Notes: generated by a model from the letters alone, not told the origin. A stretch of 36,166 nt of DNA from Chloroflexota bacterium (GCA_005883625.1 VBDU01000088.1:1-36166), one strand, 5' to 3'. Positions 16,548-25,038 are shown, numbered from the stretch's first letter. Numbers and translations: made by a program.

Positions 16548-17866
16548 CGCTTCACCTCCGGGGCTGCTGCCGGCTTGTCCTCGCGCGCCGTGAAGTCCCC
16601 ACGGGCCTCGGCGACCTTCGCGGGATCGGCGAGGAGGTCGACGGCCACGAGCGCGAGCGTCTTGGCGACCGCCAGGGCGTTGCGGTGGGCGAGGTCGGTG
16701 ATCGCGGCCTCGCGCATCGCCGGGGAGTGCCCCGGTGTCGGCTTCTCGGCGACCTTGAAGCTCACCGCGAGCGAGGGCACGACCTGCGACACGTTGCCGA
16801 AGTCGCTCGACGCGCCGCCCGCGCCGCCGCGCGGGCTCGGCGGCGGTTGGTCGAGCGCCAGGCCGGCGCGCGGGGCGTTCGCGATCGCCAAACGCGCGAG
16901 GGCCGCGTTCGGCCGCGCCTCCTCGTATGGCCGGTGGGTGCCGCGGGGGGTCGGGAAGGGGTAGTACGGGATGACCTCGAGCCGGGCGCCGGTCTCGAGC
17001 GCCGCGCCCTCGGCGACCGCGCGGACCTTTTCGACGACGACCTTGAGATGGTCGCGGTCTCGCGCGCGCAGCATGAAGTTCGCGGCGGCGAAATCGGGGA
17101 CGACGTTCGGCGCCTTCCCGCCGTCGGTGATCACGCCGTGTATGCGCACGTCGTCGCGCACGTGCTGGCGCAGCGTGTCGATCCCGCTGAAGAGCCGCAG
17201 CACGGCGTTGAGCGCGTTGATGCCCTCCTGCGGAGCCATCGCTGCGTGCGCGGCCTTCCCGTGGTACGCGTAGCGGTAGCCGATGAGCGCGAGGCCCCAG
17301 GGAAGCTTGGGATCGGGATCGATGAGCGTGAGGTGCGATCCCGGGTGCGACGAGAGCGCCACGTCCACGCCCTCGAAGACGCCTGCCTCGAGGAGGCGGA
17401 TCTTCCCGCCGCCGCCCTCCTCCGCGGGTGTCCCGATGACCTGGATCGTCCCGGCGAGCTCGTCGAGCGCGGCCTTCGCGCCCAGGCCTGCGCCCAGGTT
17501 CGAGATGGCGATGAGGTTGTGGCCACAGGCGTGGCCGATCTCGGGAAGTGCGTCGTACTCGGCCAGGAATGCGATGGTCGGCGCGGCCGTGGTGGACCCG
17601 TTGCCTCCGCGATCGGACGCCCGAGAGCGCGCGCGTCCGCGGGCGCTCGCGCGGAAGGCGGTCTCGACGCCGCCGACGCCGCGCTCGACGACGAAGCCCC
17701 AGCGCTCGAGGGCGTCGGCGAGGACCTGCGCCGCGTGGCGCTCCTCGAAGTTGAGCTCCGGATGGGCGTGGATGTCGCGGGAGATCGCGATCAGCTCGTC
17801 GGCCTTCGCGTCGACCGCGGCGACGACGTTGTCCCGGACGGCGGTGCGCTCGGTGGCGACGGTCAT
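16544..17866 (-). CDS. M20-family metallo-amidohydrolase (AbgB/aminoacylase-like)
   Basis: Predicted 440-residue zinc hydrolase. Recognisable M20 features are DIHAHPELNFEE, AEYDALPEIGHACGHN (metal ligands), GTPAEEGGGGK with the catalytic Glu, and AYHGKAAHAAMAPQEGINAL in the dimerisation lid. This pattern is closest to aminobenzoyl-glutamate/aminoacylase-type members that cut N-acyl amino acids. A low-complexity Arg/Ser-rich insert of about 25 residues follows the first strand (near residues 72-96). ATG 17866 overlaps the amidohydrolase stop (ATGA) and replaces the longer open frame upstream. In the operon it lies between an amidohydrolase and a flavin enzyme. Confidence 0.9.
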   Translation of the reverse strand: MTVATERTAVRDNVVAAVDAKADELIAISRDIHAHPELNFEERHAAQVLADALERWGFVVERGVGGVETAFRASARGRARSRASDRGGNGSTTAAPTIAFLAEYDALPEIGHACGHNLIAISNLGAGLGAKAALDELAGTIQVIGTPAEEGGGGKIRLLEAGVFEGVDVALSSHPGSHLTLIDPDPKLPWGLALIGYRYAYHGKAAHAAMAPQEGINALNAVLRLFSGIDTLRQHVRDDVRIHGVITDGGKAPNVVPDFAAANFMLRARDRDHLKVVVEKVRAVAEGAALETGARLEVIPYYPFPTPRGTHRPYEEARPNAALARLAIANAPRAGLALDQPPPSPRGGAGGASSDFGNVSQVVPSLAVSFKVAEKPTPGHSPAMREAAITDLAHRNALAVAKTLALVAVDLLADPAKVAEARGDFTAREDKPAAAPEVKR

Positions 17867-19161
17867 GACGGCGCCCCCGCCGCGGCACGCTCGCGCTGGT
17901 AGACCACGCGTCCGCCGATGATCGTGGCGACGACGCTCCGCAGCTGCCCGAGGTCGGTGCTCGGGTAGCCCTCGAGCAGCACGAGATCGGCGGTGCGGCC
18001 GGGCGCGAGCTGACCGAGGTCGTCGCGGCCGAGCGCGGAGGCCGCCGCGCGCGTCGCGGTGCGGATCGTCTCGAGGGGCGTGAGGAAGTCGGCGAAGTGC
18101 CGGAGCTCGCGGTGCAGGAGGATCCCGCCGAAGCCGAGGTCGGTGCCCGTGACGAGCGATCCGCCGGCCTTCACGAACGCGCCGAGGAACTCCTTCATCG
18201 CCTCGAGCGCCTTGGCCTGCGCCGCGAAGTCGTCCTTGGTCCACTCGCTCGAGATGTACGCGTTGTGCCGGTCGTACTGCGTGACGCGCGGGTCCTGGCC
18301 CTGCGGCCAGTCGCGCTCGGCCTTCACCTCTTTCTCACTGAGGCCGGCCCAGGCCTCGAACGAGACGAGCTCCGGCGCGAGCCACACGCCCCGCTCCGCG
18401 AGGAGCCCGCCGATGTCCTCGAGCCGGTACTTATCGGCGGTCGACCAGAGGTGCGCGAGCGTGGCGATGCGGCCGGACACCGAATGGCGCGCGTGGAGCC
18501 GCTCGTGGCTGAATCCGGGGTCCTCGGGGATGCGCGAAGTGTTCTCGAGGCCGTCCATGCCGGCCTCCGCGGCCTCGCGCGCCGACGCGCTCCAGAGCTG
18601 GCCCGTGACGGGGACGCCCAGGACGTGCGCCTCGTCGACGATCGCGTCCAGGATCGCGCGCGTGATGCGGTGCGTGGCGAGGATCGCGTCGACCTTCTCC
18701 GTCGTGACCGCTCGGCGCACGATGCGCCGCGCCTCGAGCGGAGAGTCGGCCGCGTAGCTGCCGGGCCAGACGTGCGGCGTCGCGTCGAGCGCGTGCCCAC
18801 AGGAGAAGACGCGCGGTCCCGGGGTCTCGCCGCGCTCGATGCGGTCCCTCAGCTGAAGGAGCGCGCGCTGCTGGCCGCCGGCGAAGCGGATCGACGTCAC
18901 GCCGCTCTTGACGTACAGCGCCATGTTCGCGTCGGAGGCGTCGTGCACGTGCACGTCGATGAGCCCGGGGACGACGCTCTTGCCCGTCCCATCGATGATC
19001 TCCGCGCCGGGCGGGACCTCGATCGGGGCGCCGTACGGCCCCGCTCCGGCGCGAGGGCCGGCGGCGGTGATCCGCTCCCCCTCGATCACCACGCGGCCCT
19101 CGCCCAGCGGCGGGTTGCCCGGACCTTCGACGATGCGAACGTTGTCGATGACGAGCGTCAT
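17863..19161 (-). CDS. Imidazolonepropionase-like amidohydrolase
   Basis: Predicted 432-residue metal-dependent hydrolase of the amidohydrolase superfamily. The sequence opens with the composite beta-sandwich (LVIDNVRIVEGPG, EIIDGTGKSVVPGLIDVHVHD with the HxH metal motif), continues through a TIM barrel with GVPVTGQLWS and SLVTGTDLGFGG, and ends RTADLVLLEGYPSTDLGQLRSVVATIIGGRVVY, the classic C-terminal sandwich. ATG 19161 was chosen because it overlaps the binding-protein stop (ATGA); an ATG four codons earlier exists. Members hydrolyse cyclic amides, ureas or dipeptides. Together with the M20 enzyme it suggests stepwise breakdown of an imported amide. Confidence 0.9.
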   Translation of the reverse strand: MTLVIDNVRIVEGPGNPPLGEGRVVIEGERITAAGPRAGAGPYGAPIEVPPGAEIIDGTGKSVVPGLIDVHVHDASDANMALYVKSGVTSIRFAGGQQRALLQLRDRIERGETPGPRVFSCGHALDATPHVWPGSYAADSPLEARRIVRRAVTTEKVDAILATHRITRAILDAIVDEAHVLGVPVTGQLWSASAREAAEAGMDGLENTSRIPEDPGFSHERLHARHSVSGRIATLAHLWSTADKYRLEDIGGLLAERGVWLAPELVSFEAWAGLSEKEVKAERDWPQGQDPRVTQYDRHNAYISSEWTKDDFAAQAKALEAMKEFLGAFVKAGGSLVTGTDLGFGGILLHRELRHFADFLTPLETIRTATRAAASALGRDDLGQLAPGRTADLVLLEGYPSTDLGQLRSVVATIIGGRVVYQRERAAAGAPS

Positions 19162-20807
19162 GTGCGGTACCACTCCTTGATCGCCCGGATGGTCAGATAT
19201 CCCGTCGGCTTCTTCGGCACGTTGAGACCTTTCCGAATTCCCCAGATCTCATTGGGCACGCCGAGCCAGAGGTGAGGGACATCCTGCGCCAAGGTCTCCT
19301 GGAAGTCGAAGTACCGCTGCTTGCGCTGCTCGCGGTCGAGCGTGGCCGTGGCCTGGCCGATGAGCGCGTCGACCTTCTCATTCTTGTATTTGTTGCGGTT
19401 GAGCGAGCTGTGGAAGTACCCGGTGAGCGGGTAGTCCGGGTCGAGGTAGAGCCCGAACGGGAGGTTGAGGCCCGCGAGCTCGGTCTTGCCCTGCAGGTAG
19501 AGGGGCGCCCAGAACGAGCCGAAGTCCATCCGCGCGACCTGCATGTCGACGCCGACCTTCTTCCACTGCTCCTGCAGGACGACGTCGTAGTCACGCTGGA
19601 TCGTCTGCATCGTGAAGCGGAGCTTCGCGCCGTCCTTCTCGAGGGTCCCGTCGACGCCCCGCCTCCAGCCGGCCTGCGCGAAGAGGTCGATGGCCTTCCC
19701 CGGGTCGTTGTCGAACGTCGTGGTGTCCGGCTTCGCCGCCCAGAACGCGGGGTGGATCGGCGAGTTGATGTGCTGGGCCTGGCCGCGCCAGAGCGAATTG
19801 CGGAGCGCGCCGCGGTCCGTCGCGTAGCTGAGGGCCTTCCGCACGCGAACGTCGGCGAAGAGCGGGTTGCGGAGGTTGAACTCGGCGTACATGTTCGCCA
19901 GGCCGGGGACCGGCCGTGCCTCGATGTTCGGATCGCTCTTCGCCTCGTCGTAGTTGTCGATCGGGACGGAGGCGTAGAGGCCCATCGCGTCGAGCTCGCC
20001 CGACTTCAGCAGGTTGAACCCCGCGGTCTGGTCGGCCGGCGCGAGCGAGATGATGCGGTCGAGGTTCGCGCGGCCGAGGTGGTACTCGTCGTACGCGTGC
20101 ATGACGATCGACTCGTTCTGCGTCCACGAGTCGAGCACGAACGGCCCGGTGCCGATCGGCTTGCGCGACGCCGGATGCGCGGCGAGCTGCTTCACCGCGA
20201 CGTCCCTCCAGACGTGCTTCGGCATGATCGGCTGCCCCGCGCTGATCGTGAGGAAGGGCGCGTAGACGTCGGTCAGCGTCACCTGCACGGTGAGCGGGTC
20301 GACGATCTTGACGCCCGCGATCTCGGTGGCCTTGCCCGCGGTGAAGTCGTTCGCGCCGACGATGCGGCCGAAGAAGCCGGCGATCTGGCGCGCGACGAGG
20401 TTGTCGGGGTGGCTGATGAGCTCCCAGGTGAACTTCACGTCGTCCGCGGTGAGCGGCTGCCCGTCGTGGAACTTCACGCCGCTTCGGAGCTTGAACGTGA
20501 ACTGCTTGCCGTCGGGGGAGACCGTCCACGATTCCGCGAGGTCGGGCTGCGGCTGGTAGTCGTCGGCGGGCCGCGTGAGGCCGGAGTAGAAGAACGGCGT
20601 GTTGTAGATCGTCGTCGAGACGGGCGAGATCGCGGGGTTGAGCGTGTCCGGATGGTTGATGTAGATGACGGCCTGGCCGCCGCGCCGAGGGCCGCTCGAG
20701 ACGCCCGGCGTCGTGGCCGGCGAGACGCAGCTCGCGACCCAGAGCCCGCCGAGGGCCGCTCCGTATCCGAGAACCTGTCGCCGCGTAGCGCGGAATTCGC
20801 GTGTCAT
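19158..20807 (-). CDS. Family 5 (peptide/nickel type) ABC substrate-binding Tat lipoprotein
   Basis: Predicted 549-residue extracellular binding protein (SBP_bac_5). It carries both a twin-arginine motif (TRRQVLGYG, Arg9-Arg10) and a lipobox-like WVASC with Cys27, so it is probably folded before export and lipid-anchored. Family phrases include PDTLNPAISPVSTT, LAESWTVSPDGKQFTFKLRSGVKFHDGQPLTADDVKFTWE and DVRVRKALSYATDR. The ATG at 20807 is the first codon of the twin-arginine leader. It follows dppB by 13 bases and precedes the amidohydrolase with an overlap. The cargo is probably a peptide, glutathione- or amide-like molecule. Confidence 0.93.
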   Translation of the reverse strand: MTREFRATRRQVLGYGAALGGLWVASCVSPATTPGVSSGPRRGGQAVIYINHPDTLNPAISPVSTTIYNTPFFYSGLTRPADDYQPQPDLAESWTVSPDGKQFTFKLRSGVKFHDGQPLTADDVKFTWELISHPDNLVARQIAGFFGRIVGANDFTAGKATEIAGVKIVDPLTVQVTLTDVYAPFLTISAGQPIMPKHVWRDVAVKQLAAHPASRKPIGTGPFVLDSWTQNESIVMHAYDEYHLGRANLDRIISLAPADQTAGFNLLKSGELDAMGLYASVPIDNYDEAKSDPNIEARPVPGLANMYAEFNLRNPLFADVRVRKALSYATDRGALRNSLWRGQAQHINSPIHPAFWAAKPDTTTFDNDPGKAIDLFAQAGWRRGVDGTLEKDGAKLRFTMQTIQRDYDVVLQEQWKKVGVDMQVARMDFGSFWAPLYLQGKTELAGLNLPFGLYLDPDYPLTGYFHSSLNRNKYKNEKVDALIGQATATLDREQRKQRYFDFQETLAQDVPHLWLGVPNEIWGIRKGLNVPKKPTGYLTIRAIKEWYRT

Positions 20808-20820
20808 GTCTCTGCCCCTC

Positions 20821-21774
20821 CTATGCGAGTCGGATCCGTGGGTCGACGAGCCCGTAGACGAAATCGGTGACGAGGTTCGCGAGAACGACGAGGACCGCGG
20901 AGAAGAGCGCGGTCGTCATGACGACCGGGTAGTCGCGCTGGAGCGCGGCCGCGACGGTGATGCGGCCGACGCCGGGAAGGCCGAAGAGGCTCTCGACGAT
21001 CACGCTGCCGCCGAGCAGCAGCGGCGTGATCGTGCCGATGACGCTCACGACCGCGACGAGCGCGTTGCGCAGCACGTGACGGCGCATGACCGTGGGCGGC
21101 GCGAGGCCTTTGCCGCGCGCGGTCCGCACGTAATCCTCGTCGAGCGCCTCGCGGACGGCGTCGCGCGTGTAGCGGGCGAGGACCGCCGAGAGCGGGAACG
21201 CGGTGACGATCACCGGCAGCGCGAGGTACGGCAGCGAGGCGAGCGGATCGAAGCCGGTCGCGCCGAGCGGCCGGACCCCGCTCGCGGGCAGCAGGTGCAG
21301 GCCCTCGGCGAAGATGCGCAGGAGGAAGAGCGCGAGCACGAACGAGGGGAAGGCGATCGCACCCGCCATGGCGAGGCCGAGCGCGCGGTCGAGCCGGCCG
21401 CCGGGGTGGCGCGCCGCCGCGGAGCCCGCGACGAGCCCGAGCGCGGCGGCGAGCGCCATGCCGAGCAGAGCGACCGCGGCGGTCACCGGGAGCGCGTTCG
21501 CGAGCATCTCGGTCGTCGGCTGGCCGGTGCGGAACGAGAGGAGCGCGCCCGAGACCAGCCCGCCCATCGTGCGCAGGTACTGCACCGGCAGCGGGTCGTC
21601 GAGACCGAGCGAGCGGTGCAGCTCCGCGCGCTGCGCGTCGTTGAGGTAGGCGGGATCGGCGAGCAGGGTCGACGGGTCGCCCGGCGCGAGCCGCATGACG
21701 CCGAAGACGACGACGGACACGAAGAACAGGAGCGGGACCGACTGCAGGATCCGGCCGGCCCAATAGCGCGTCAT
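20821..21774 (-). CDS. DppB-type ABC transporter permease
   Basis: Predicted 317-residue inner-membrane permease of the peptide/nickel family. The N-terminal span is followed by FGVMRLAPGDPSTLLADPAYL, the usual DppB beginning, and the ATPase-coupling EAA-like loop is DEDYVRTARGKGLAPPTVMRRHVLRNALVAVVS. The C-terminus YGLVDPRIRLA is the family end. ATG 21774 overlaps the dppC stop (ATGA). The permease order here is dppC then dppB, reversed from the usual dppB-dppC. No ATPase genes follow. Confidence 0.93.
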   Translation of the reverse strand: MTRYWAGRILQSVPLLFFVSVVVFGVMRLAPGDPSTLLADPAYLNDAQRAELHRSLGLDDPLPVQYLRTMGGLVSGALLSFRTGQPTTEMLANALPVTAAVALLGMALAAALGLVAGSAAARHPGGRLDRALGLAMAGAIAFPSFVLALFLLRIFAEGLHLLPASGVRPLGATGFDPLASLPYLALPVIVTAFPLSAVLARYTRDAVREALDEDYVRTARGKGLAPPTVMRRHVLRNALVAVVSVIGTITPLLLGGSVIVESLFGLPGVGRITVAAALQRDYPVVMTTALFSAVLVVLANLVTDFVYGLVDPRIRLA

Positions 21775-22649
21775 CGCAGCGGTCGCCGGCGCGGGTCGAG
21801 GACGTCGCGCAACGCCTCGCCGCCGATGTTGAACCCGAGGACGGTGACGAAGATCGCGAGCGCCGGGATCGCCGTGAGCCACCACTCCGTGCGGATGACC
21901 TTGGCCCCGTCGGCGACCATGTTCCCCCACGACGCGAGCGGCGGCTGCACGCCGAGACCGAGGTAGCTCAGGCCCGCCTCGATGAGGATGTTCGTGCCCA
22001 CTCGGACGGTCGCCGACACGATCACGACCGCCGCGACGTTCGGCAGCACGTGTCGCGCGATGATCCGCCAGCTCGACGCGCCGACCGCGCGCGCCGCGAG
22101 CACGAAGTCGCGATGCCGCGTCTTGAGCACCTCGCCACGGATGATCCGAGCGCTCACCGGCCACGAGGTGAGACCGATGACGAGGATGAGCAGCGCGACG
22201 CTGCCGCCGAAGGTGGCGACGATGAGGATGATCAAGAAGAAGGTGGGGAACACCATGACGAGCTCCGTCGCGCGCATGAGGAGCGCGTCCACCGAGCCGC
22301 CGAAGTAGCCGGCGACCGCGCCGACCGCGACGCCGGCGAGGACGGTGATGCCCATGGAGAGCAGGCCGATCGCGAGCGAGATGCGCCCGCCGGCGAGGAG
22401 GCGCGCGAGCACGTCGCGGCCGAACGCGTCGGTGCCGAGGAGGTGGTCCGCGGTCGGCGCGCGCAGCCGCTCGGCGATGCTCTGCGCCTCGGGCGCGTAC
22501 GCGACGAGGAGCGGACCGAACGCGACCGCGAGCGCCACGATCGTGACGAGCGCCGCAGCCGGCGCGACGCGCGCGAGGTCGGACCGCGAGCGCGGTGGAC
22601 GCGCGGCGATCATGAACGTGCGGCGACGCGGCGCGGTGATGACGGCCAT
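21771..22649 (-). CDS. DppC-type ABC transporter permease
   Basis: Predicted 292-residue inner-membrane permease. DppC markers include LRAPTADHLLGTDAFGRDVLARLLAGGR, RATELVMVFPTFFLIILIVA, the coupling loop RHRDFVLAARAVGASSWRIIARHVLPNV, and AGLSYLGLGVQPPLASWGNMV. Start ATG 22649 has GAGAGGAGG about 15 bases upstream, a long spacing. It is the first gene of the six-gene operon, with a candidate promoter 250 bases further upstream (22900-22928). Confidence 0.93.
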   Translation of the reverse strand: MAVITAPRRRTFMIAARPPRSRSDLARVAPAAALVTIVALAVAFGPLLVAYAPEAQSIAERLRAPTADHLLGTDAFGRDVLARLLAGGRISLAIGLLSMGITVLAGVAVGAVAGYFGGSVDALLMRATELVMVFPTFFLIILIVATFGGSVALLILVIGLTSWPVSARIIRGEVLKTRHRDFVLAARAVGASSWRIIARHVLPNVAAVVIVSATVRVGTNILIEAGLSYLGLGVQPPLASWGNMVADGAKVIRTEWWLTAIPALAIFVTVLGFNIGGEALRDVLDPRRRPLR

Positions 22650-23009
22650 TCGGGCGGCCGAGCCTCCTCTCAGAGATCTCGTGATCGGCAGGAGGGCGGG
22701 CGGGCCGCGCGAGGAGTGCTAGCTGAGCGGTCCTCGGGCGGCACGATCCGCCGCCGCACAGGAGCAAAGACCGCCCGAACAACGGGAGGCGCGCGCGATG
22801 AGGAAGCGCAGGCGCGAGGTGACGCGGCCGCTCGGCCAGTCACGGTGCGCTCGGTGCCACATGCTTCGACGCCCCCCGATTCCCGACTACGTGAGTAGGA
22901 TTTTGGCCGTCCGCTTATCGCAAGTCAATTGCGCATGGCAGGACGCACAGCGGGATGCCGAGCGCGGCGGACCCGCGCTACGGGCGCGGGGTGATCGTGC
23001 GGATGCGCG
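22650..23009. other. 360-base intergenic region: dpp operon leader with a nested hairpin
   Basis: No convincing gene. It contains the candidate dpp promoter and a two-part inverted repeat: GCGGTC (22727-22732) with GACCGC (22769-22774) outside, and GGCGGC (22737-22742) with GCCGCC (22750-22755) inside, loop ACGATCC. If transcribed leftward this lies in the ~245-base leader of dppC, so it could be a regulatory RNA structure; no known riboswitch class was matched. The section around 22890-22935 is locally AT-richer than its surroundings. Confidence 0.35.
22900..22928 (-). promoter_or_regulatory. Candidate promoter of the dpp/hydrolase operon
   Basis: Reading leftward: TTGACT (22928-22923), a 17-base spacer and CAAAAT (22905-22900). 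It is the best sigma70-like match in the gap upstream of dppC and lies in an AT-richer patch. The predicted leader is about 245 bases. Confidence 0.4.
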
Positions 23010-23246
23010 CTAGGGGCGCGCGGGGTGATCGTTCAGGCGCGGTTTCGGCTTCGGCGCTTCCTCGTATGTGGCCCACGCGACGAGCTCGGTCCACCCGGGG
23101 ATCGTTTCCACTTTCGTCACGCGGTACTTGCGGTGGTTCACGTCGATGAGCCCGCCGACGAACGCGCCGTATGCGACCGCGGATTTGCCGTCGAACGGTC
23201 CGCCGCGCAGCTTCACGGTGACGCTGGCCGAGAGCCTGCTGCTCAT
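23010..23246 (-). CDS. Small hypothetical protein, 78 residues
   Basis: Unrecognised. The sequence begins with an alternating strand pattern (SASVTVKLRGGPFDGKSAV), has VNHRKYRVTKVETIPGWTELVAWATYE in the middle and a Pro/Lys-rich end, suggesting a small beta-rich soluble protein. The L-x-G-G-P-F-D-G-K phrase recurs in short bacterial and phage proteins of unknown function. ATG 23246 lies five bases after the stop of the 38-residue basic protein, on the same strand, so it is probably in one operon with the zinc-ribbon gene. Confidence 0.6.
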   Translation of the reverse strand: MSSRLSASVTVKLRGGPFDGKSAVAYGAFVGGLIDVNHRKYRVTKVETIPGWTELVAWATYEEAPKPKPRLNDHPARP

Positions 23247-23250
23247 CTGC

Positions 23251-23367
23251 TCATCTCGGACGGTCCGAGTACCGGCCTCCGGCTCCGCGCCGCGCCTTCT
23301 GCGCCTTCAGCGCGGCGATGCGATTCTTTTCTGCCTTCTCGCGCTTGGGTCCGCGCTGCTTCGGCAC
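23251..23367 (-). CDS. Tiny Lys/Arg-rich protein, 38 residues
   Basis: A GTG-started frame directly after the zinc-ribbon stop (TAA immediately followed by GTG at 23367) encodes PKQRGPKREKAEKNRIAALK followed by AQKARRGAGGRYSDRPR. Nearly half the residues are Lys or Arg, as in small nucleic-acid- or ribosome-binding proteins. Frame consistency, the start/stop juxtaposition and the same orientation on both sides support it as a real gene, but no homologue is recognised. Confidence 0.5.
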   Translation of the reverse strand: MPKQRGPKREKAEKNRIAALKAQKARRGAGGRYSDRPR

Positions 23368-23739
23368 TTAGTAGCGCCGCGCCGGGCGGCGCTGCTCGAA
23401 GCAGTCGCTGCAGTACACGGGCTTGTCCCCGCGGGGCTGGAACGGGACGCGTGCCTCGCGGCCGCAGTTGCTGCAGGTCGCGGTGAACATCTCGCGGGGT
23501 CCGCCGTAGCCTCCGCCGCCCCCACCACCGCCGTAGCCACCGCCACCGCCCCCGCCCCCGCGGTTGCCGTAGCTGCCGCCGCCGCCACCACCGCCCGCGC
23601 GACGCGCTGCGCGGTCCTCGGGGCACCGCGTGGGTGCGTTCTGGAGCCCGCGCGCGGCGTAGAACTCCTGCTCGCCCGCGGTCCAGATGAATTCCCGCCC
23701 ACAGTCACGACAGGTCAGCGTCTTGTCCTGGAAGCTCAT
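23368..23739 (-). CDS. Gly-rich protein with two zinc-ribbon-like domains
   Basis: Predicted 123-residue protein. N-terminal zinc-ribbon-like domain: TCRDCGREF (Cys10, Cys13), EQEFYAARGL, then APTRCPED with Cys39. The usual fourth Cys is replaced, so this site may be incomplete. A Gly-rich linker with Tyr/Ser/Arg (about residues 49-80) resembles RGG-type RNA-binding repeats. The C-terminal domain has ATCSNCGRE (Cys89, Cys92), VPFQP and KPVYCSDCF (Cys110, Cys113), all four ligands present. Proteins of this layout are common in Chloroflexota and are thought to bind nucleic acid, but no specific function is established. It starts at ATG 23739, 30 bases after the flavoenzyme stop. Confidence 0.85.
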   Translation of the reverse strand: MSFQDKTLTCRDCGREFIWTAGEQEFYAARGLQNAPTRCPEDRAARRAGGGGGGGSYGNRGGGGGGGGYGGGGGGGGYGGPREMFTATCSNCGREARVPFQPRGDKPVYCSDCFEQRRPARRY

Positions 23740-23769
23740 TTCACACCCCGCTCACAAACCACCCTAAAC

Positions 23770-24912
23770 CTATTTGCGCCCGGCGGCACGGGGAGCTTTC
23801 AGACGGGCGGCCGAGAGGAACCCGACCGGGTGCCTGGTCGTTCCGGCGACGGCGAGGTCCGCGAGGATCTCGCCGACGACGCTCGCGAACTTGAAGCCGT
23901 GACCCGAGCACGCCGACGCGAAGACGACGTTCGCGTGGTCCGGGACCGCGTCGATCACGAAGTGCGCGTCCGGGCTCACCGTGTAAAGGCAGACCTTGGC
24001 CTCGCGTCGGGCGCCCTCGCCGAGCGGCATGCGCCTGCGCACCCACTCGCGGACGCGTCGCTCGTCGGCCTCGTGGATCTCGCGGTCGACGGTGTCCGGG
24101 TCGACGCGCGCGCCGTGATGGAGCGCCGCGACCTTGAGGCCGTGGGCGACGTCGTACGGGAACCCGTAGAAGAACCCCGTCGGCTCCTCGACGATGTAGA
24201 CCGGCAGCTTCGCGAACGCGTCGCGCTCGGCGCGCGGCTCGAGCCAGAAAAGGACGTTGCGCTCGACCCAGAGATGCGGCGCGAGGAGGGGCACGAGCCG
24301 TCCGAGCCACGCGCCCGCGGCGATCACCAGGCGCTGCGCGTCGTAGCCTCCGGCGGCCGTCGTCACGCGGACGCCGTCGTTCGTGGGCTCCCACCGCTCG
24401 ACCGGCTCGGCGAAGCGCAGCGTCGCACCGTGCCGCTCGGCCTCCCGGAGGTGCGTCTCGATCGCGCGCTCCGGTGCGAGCCACCCGGCCTGTTCCTCGT
24501 GGAGGCCGATCCAGCCGTCGGGCCACTCGAACAATGGAAAGCGCCGACGCAGCGCCGCGGCGTCGAGGACCTCGTGCGCGAGTCGATGCGTGCGCGCGCT
24601 CGCGAGCGATCCGCTCATCAGCTCGCCGGCGGGCGCGCCCGCGTAGAGGCCGCCGGTCTGCGTCAGGAGGGTCTCGCCGCTCGAGCGCTCGAGCTCGCGC
24701 CAGAGGTCCCACGCGCGGCGGAGCAGCGGAACGTAGTCCGGGTGCTCGTAGTACGCGAGCCGGATGATCCGCGAGAGCCCGCCGGAGGAGCCGAGCGTGT
24801 GTCCGCGCGCGAAACGCTCGAGGCCGAGCACCGACGCGCCGCGCTTCGCCAGGTGATAGGCGGCCGCGCTGCCGTGCGCGCCAAGCCCCGCGACGATGAC
24901 GTCGACCGCCAC
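23770..24912 (-). CDS. Sarcosine-oxidase-like FAD-dependent oxidase (DAO family)
   Basis: Predicted 380-residue flavoenzyme, the length of monomeric sarcosine oxidase/N-methyltryptophan oxidase. The Rossmann FAD motif is VIVAGLGAHGSAAAYHLAKRG at the N-terminus, followed by HTLGSSGGLSRIIRLAYYEH, a family hallmark. Near the C-terminus are KVCLYTVSPDAHFVID, whose Cys matches the covalent flavin-attachment position of the family, and SACSGHGFKFASVVGE. It would oxidise an N-methyl or secondary amine to aldehyde, amine and H2O2. GTG 24912 is the start. It is divergent from the phosphoesterase gene, whose regulatory element lies between them. Confidence 0.9.
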   Translation of the reverse strand: MAVDVIVAGLGAHGSAAAYHLAKRGASVLGLERFARGHTLGSSGGLSRIIRLAYYEHPDYVPLLRRAWDLWRELERSSGETLLTQTGGLYAGAPAGELMSGSLASARTHRLAHEVLDAAALRRRFPLFEWPDGWIGLHEEQAGWLAPERAIETHLREAERHGATLRFAEPVERWEPTNDGVRVTTAAGGYDAQRLVIAAGAWLGRLVPLLAPHLWVERNVLFWLEPRAERDAFAKLPVYIVEEPTGFFYGFPYDVAHGLKVAALHHGARVDPDTVDREIHEADERRVREWVRRRMPLGEGARREAKVCLYTVSPDAHFVIDAVPDHANVVFASACSGHGFKFASVVGEILADLAVAGTTRHPVGFLSAARLKAPRAAGRK

Positions 24913-24949
24913 GCCGAGATGGTGCCCGTCGGGATGAGCACAGGGAAAT

Positions 24950-25003
24950 GAGCACCCCCTAGGCCCTTTCCCGCATGGCGCGCCCCGCCTCGCTGCCTAG
25001 CGT
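24950..25003 (+). promoter_or_regulatory. Promoter with shared upstream element (copy 1)
   Basis: GAGCACC-CC-CTAGG followed by CCTTTCCCGCATGGCG (to 24980), then 17 bases and the -10 TAGCGT (24998-25003). The same element with the same 17-base distance to a TACGGT hexamer occurs at 28608-28661 before the second VWA gene. The -35 position (ATGGCG) is poor, as expected for activator-dependent promoters. It drives the phosphoesterase, VWA1 and LuxR genes. Confidence 0.6.
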
Positions 25004-25038
25004 CCGCGGCGAGCCCTTGGAGCTCAAAGGAGGCGGAC

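Noticed and set aside
22727..22774. Hairpin with an ACGA-containing loop, considered as a mini-ykkC-like RNA
   Set aside because: That class needs two such hairpins in tandem; only one is present and its orientation does not fit a downstream forward gene.
22798..23013. 71-codon forward frame with GGGAGG upstream and a CxxC motif
   Set aside because: Codon use changes midway, the dpp promoter lies inside it on the other strand, and no family is recognised; too weak to list as a gene.
23740..23761. TTCACA-N5-CTCACA repeat before the zinc-ribbon gene, considered as a second PHO box
   Set aside because: It overlaps the ribosome binding region immediately before the start codon and the second unit matches poorly outside TCACA.
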